Virus record (IMG/VR): IMGVR_UViG_3300022744_000110
Coordinates: 1-20,976 of that record
DNA length: 20,976 nt
Strand: one strand, 5' to 3'
Source of the DNA: a virus
Shown: in pieces, positions 18,354 through 20,976 of the stretch
How positions within the stretch are numbered: the stretch's first letter is position 1
How the letters are laid out: every line of letters starts with the position of its first letter
Notes under the pieces: generated by a model
Told to the model about the DNA's origin: nothing
Databases searched by the model: none
What the model saw: only the letters and a program-made list of their open reading frames with translations
Program-made: the position numbers and the translations under genes

Positions 18354-20441
18354 TCAGGCAGTCTGCTTCTGGCGAAGCAGTTTGAGCCCCTCGATGACCT
18401 CCTCGACACCGTGCATCGCCCGCTCGACCGCACCCTCGTCGACCGACTTCAGGCCGAGGCGCGCAGCGACCAGCATCTCAGCGAGACGCATCGCGGTCTG
18501 ATCGAGGTCGGGAAGGTACTTCGAGAAGGTGTTGATGTTCTCGGGGTTCAGGAAGTTCGTGGCCAGCACCTTGTCGGCGGTGTCGGCATCATCGAGGACC
18601 GACGCCTCCTTCACCAGGTTCTTCCGCAGGTGGTAGGGGAAGTTGGCGATCTCGGGCATCGCCTTCTTGACCATCGCGGTGTGCAGCGAGGCGACGGGAA
18701 CGATGGTACGAAGGCCGGCGATCTTCACCGGCTCGTTGCTCCTCCGCTCCTCCGCGACCTTGAGCACTCCCTCGGCGACGGCAGGCTCGAGACCCATCGA
18801 GACGAGCAGGAAGGTCGCCTCGGCCATCTTCAGGAACGACTTCTTGTCCCGGGCCACCTTGGCCAGCGGCATACCGTCCATGTGGAACTCGCCCTTGCCG
18901 GTCGATCCCACTTCGACAGTGCTCGGCACCTTCTGCGCCTCGCTGATGTTGTCGCTATCCTCGGTGGACGCGAGCATCACCAACTTGCCCAGTGGCAGCC
19001 ACTGCGCTTCGGCAGGAACCGCGTACTGACCCTCCCCCATCTCCTGGACAGCCTGAAGACCGGGGGTCAGCACCAGGACGACCTCCTGCCCAAAGGCATC
19101 CGAGGCGTGGAGCTCGAAGGTGCCGTCGGGTCCCTGGGAGGAGTTCTGCACCGTCATCGGCGGCAGTGCTCGGAACGCCGATGGATTCTCAGGAGAAGCG
19201 AAGATGACCGCGCCATCGCCCTGAGCCTGGTGAACAGGACCAGCCGGAGGAGCTCCCTGATCAGGAAGGCGAGTTCCAGCGATGTCGTCCTGAACCGAGT
19301 ACCCCTTCGGACCTGCGAAGAGGAACAGCTCGAGCGGCTGCATCTTGAGATCGATGATCGGCAGCACGTGACCGACCATCTCCTGGTTGTCTTCCGCGTT
19401 CAGCGCCTTGTACAGGCCTGGCTCCTTCACGTGGGTCATCCCACCCGAGACGGTCGTGGCCTTCGCCTTCTCTGCCCCGAAGGTGGCGGCCTGACCAGGC
19501 TGCATCTTCGAGAGGTCCTGACCAGCCATCGCGTTGGCGTCGGCGGGTGGGACCTGCATAGCCTGGGGAGCGAACGCCTCTGCGTTGGCCCACTTCACCG
19601 TGAAGGCCCCCGAGGCCAGCTTCTCGAACTGGACGACGGAGGGCTTGATGGAAGCCAGGAGAGCCTCGGCGGTCTTCTCGACGGTCGTACGGGGCGCCCC
19701 AAGGATACCGAAGGCCAGCTTCTTGAAGGCATCGTTGCGAGACGTCTGGAGGGTGAGTGCCGTGTCCTCCGTGAGCTGGTTCAGGAAGTCGCTGGCCTGC
19801 TTCTCCGAGATGGTGGAGGCGATCTCTCGTACCAACGAGCCTCCGACCGCGGCCTCCTTCCCAGTGAAGTCGTAGGAGTTGGCAGCGGCCTCGGCCTTCA
19901 TGCGCGCAATGGCCGACCTGCGGCCAGCCTCAGCGTCGCTGGCGTACTTGCCGATCATGTCCGACCCGACCGATCCCATGCCGTGGTTGGTACGGAACGG
20001 GGGGTAGAGCTGGTCCATCATGCTCTTGTCCGAGGGCTTCCTCTCGGAGAGCTCGAACGTCTCCGTGCGGAAGAGCTTCTCCCGAAGACGGGACTCGGTC
20101 AGCGGGAAGACGCCCTCCCCATCCATGAAGGTATCGAGCGGGGCCATGAGCCGATCCTTGACGATGATCGGGATGCGGACCCTCGGCAGCTTCTCCTGCT
20201 CCATGTCCGGTGCCTGGGAACGGCTGGCAACCTCGACCGAACCCATCGCGTATCCGCGCTGGGGCTCGACACGATCCAACAGCACGTTCACGGCGTAGTC
20301 GCCGAGGTAGGGGAGCTGCTTGTAGATCTCTCCGGCGATCTCTCTCTGCCAGTTGTCCGGCGTCTCGGAGAGCCGAACCGGCATGGCGATCTTCTCGAAG
20401 GTGAGCTTGTTCTTGCGGTCGTGGTCGAGAAAGAGGTTCAT
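18354..20441 (-). CDS. Large virion-type structural protein, function unknown
   Basis: ATG 20441 is preferred, with AAGG seven bases upstream; TTG 20447 is in frame and overlaps the previous stop. The 695-residue protein has an N-terminal FEKIAMPV (15-22) and an acidic helical region. Motifs EKQAS (213-217), EKTAE (255-259) and EKLAS (273-277) fall around residues 210-280. A Pro/Ala/Gly linker (about 285-340) leads to a beta-rich central domain (350-530) and a helical C-terminus (TFSKYLPDLDQTAMRLAEML; VEEVIEGLKLL). The C-terminal pattern resembles uncharacterised structural proteins of large tailed phages. Its place next to a spike-like protein suggests a baseplate or tail role, or an internal protein. 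It has no signal peptide and no Cys. Confidence 0.72.
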   Translation of the reverse strand: MNLFLDHDRKNKLTFEKIAMPVRLSETPDNWQREIAGEIYKQLPYLGDYAVNVLLDRVEPQRGYAMGSVEVASRSQAPDMEQEKLPRVRIPIIVKDRLMAPLDTFMDGEGVFPLTESRLREKLFRTETFELSERKPSDKSMMDQLYPPFRTNHGMGSVGSDMIGKYASDAEAGRRSAIARMKAEAAANSYDFTGKEAAVGGSLVREIASTISEKQASDFLNQLTEDTALTLQTSRNDAFKKLAFGILGAPRTTVEKTAEALLASIKPSVVQFEKLASGAFTVKWANAEAFAPQAMQVPPADANAMAGQDLSKMQPGQAATFGAEKAKATTVSGGMTHVKEPGLYKALNAEDNQEMVGHVLPIIDLKMQPLELFLFAGPKGYSVQDDIAGTRLPDQGAPPAGPVHQAQGDGAVIFASPENPSAFRALPPMTVQNSSQGPDGTFELHASDAFGQEVVLVLTPGLQAVQEMGEGQYAVPAEAQWLPLGKLVMLASTEDSDNISEAQKVPSTVEVGSTGKGEFHMDGMPLAKVARDKKSFLKMAEATFLLVSMGLEPAVAEGVLKVAEERRSNEPVKIAGLRTIVPVASLHTAMVKKAMPEIANFPYHLRKNLVKEASVLDDADTADKVLATNFLNPENINTFSKYLPDLDQTAMRLAEMLVAARLGLKSVDEGAVERAMHGVEEVIEGLKLLRQKQTA

Positions 20442-20443
20442 GG

Positions 20444-20976
20444 TCAAGCCTTCACCTTGGTGCTCATATACTGAGGGATGGGGAGAATGCCCTTGACTGC
20501 GGGAGATCCCGGCAGCCCGTTCAACAGGGCCCAGACGGCGTTCAAGAAGGCGACGATCGTGGGATGCGCCACCATGACAGGGAAGAGGGAGTCTCCGAGC
20601 TTCACCACAGACCCGTCCAGGGCTGCAAAACCCTGAAGGTCGAGCGTGGCGGTCCCTCCCTTGACGTGCGCCGAGGCCCCAGTAGCGCTCAACGCTGCCT
20701 GGGTCTCGAACGTCATCGCTTGGGTGGAGGTGACCGTCATCTGCTCCCGGATCCTGGCGGTGAGGCTACCGGTCACATCCAAGATGAAATCATCTTGGAC
20801 TTGCCATTCGACCGTGCCGGTCTTCGAGACAGTGAGGCGGGTCTTGACAGAACCCCCGCCTCTATCGCGAGTTACCAGGCTGAGGATAGTGGCGTCTCCC
20901 TCACCATGGGAACCGATTTTCAGGACGGCGATAGGGTTGGTGATGGGATCGTCTGCGAACTCGTGGCAAGACAACG
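20444..20976 (-). CDS. Baseplate/spike-like beta-repeat protein (partial, runs off right edge)
   Basis: The frame is open to the right edge. A TTG lies at 20974, but more likely the true start is outside the window. The visible 177 codons show alternating beta-strand repeats (LTVSKTGTVEWQVQDDFILD; VTGSLTARIREQMTVTSTQA; GGTATLDLQGFAALDG) typical of the C-terminal beta-helix of baseplate spike proteins (gp5, gpV or Gp45 type). The final part (FPVMVAHPTIVAFLNAVWAL) also resembles the end of phage spike and baseplate-assembly proteins. It would form part of the membrane-piercing tip of a contractile or long tail. The stop is TGA 20444, next to the start of the 695-residue gene. The family call is by pattern and moderately sure. 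Confidence 0.65.
   Translation of the reverse strand, partial: LSCHEFADDPITNPIAVLKIGSHGEGDATILSLVTRDRGGGSVKTRLTVSKTGTVEWQVQDDFILDVTGSLTARIREQMTVTSTQAMTFETQAALSATGASAHVKGGTATLDLQGFAALDGSVVKLGDSLFPVMVAHPTIVAFLNAVWALLNGLPGSPAVKGILPIPQYMSTKVKA

Noticed and set aside
18264-20474. 736-codon open frame on the plus strand
   Set aside because: Antisense to the 695-residue structural gene, with Arg/Leu/Gly/Val/Asp-rich translation and no recognisable domain.
1-20976. tRNA genes, CRISPR arrays, insertion sequences, att sites
   Set aside because: No cloverleaf, regularly spaced repeats, transposase or integrase sequence was seen; intergenic space is too small to hide them.

Overview
The window is part of the genome of a tailed double-stranded DNA phage (Caudoviricetes) or a prophage of that kind. 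The evidence is a complete large terminase, a major capsid protein, a prohead maturation protease and a probable baseplate or spike protein, packed with ATGA, GTGA and TGATG start-stop overlaps. The DNA is strongly GC-rich. GTG and possibly TTG starts occur beside ATG, and most starts have a good GGAGG-type ribosome binding site. A lipobox on one small protein points to a bacterial host, but nothing identifies the host. Portal, small terminase (unless it is the 291-residue protein), tail tube, sheath and tape measure genes were not recognised, so the full late region must extend beyond the window.

Layout: (A) 1-10177, minus strand, read from right to left: the capsid block. It starts with a 329-residue virion-type protein, a 62-residue membrane peptide and a 255-residue membrane protein. 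A 762-residue fusion follows (prohead protease, glycine-rich segment, inorganic-pyrophosphatase-like domain, Cys motif, unknown C-terminus). Then come four low-complexity or coiled-coil proteins in the position of scaffold or core genes, a probable capsid decoration protein, the major capsid protein, a strong terminator, and two small beta-domain proteins with Pro/Ala/Lys tails, the last running off the left edge. (B) 10230-11350, plus strand: a MerR/excisionase-type helix-turn-helix protein and a single-span membrane protein. (C) 11385-13202, minus strand: terminase large subunit, alone. (D) 13239-15752, plus strand: a small unknown protein, RNase HII, a MazG-like NTP pyrophosphohydrolase, a Cys-rich lipoprotein and a 5'(3')-deoxyribonucleotidase, forming a tightly coupled nucleotide-metabolism cassette. 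(E) 15788-20976, minus strand: a second virion block with a probable spike protein (partial), a 695-residue virion-type protein, a protein ending in a C39-like cysteine peptidase, a helix-turn-helix-like protein and two small proteins. Hairpins that could terminate both strands separate the convergent blocks B/C and D/E.

The most striking signal is a short peptide motif, [E/D]-K-x-A-[S/T/A/G/E/Q], most often EKTAS, EKIAS or EKLAS. It recurs in nearly all proteins of the two virion blocks, often several times per protein, and is essentially absent from TerL, RNase HII and the MazG-like protein. In the protease fusion the copies fall between domains, and the MCP has one just before its conserved N-terminal region. 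It may be the recognition site of the encoded prohead protease, in which case many virion proteins, including the protease itself, would be processed as polyproteins. This is inference. A targeting or packaging tag is the main alternative. Two other repeated modules accompany it: a CTC-x5/6-C Cys knuckle shared by two proteins, and glycine-zipper membrane segments followed by basic residues in at least five proteins.
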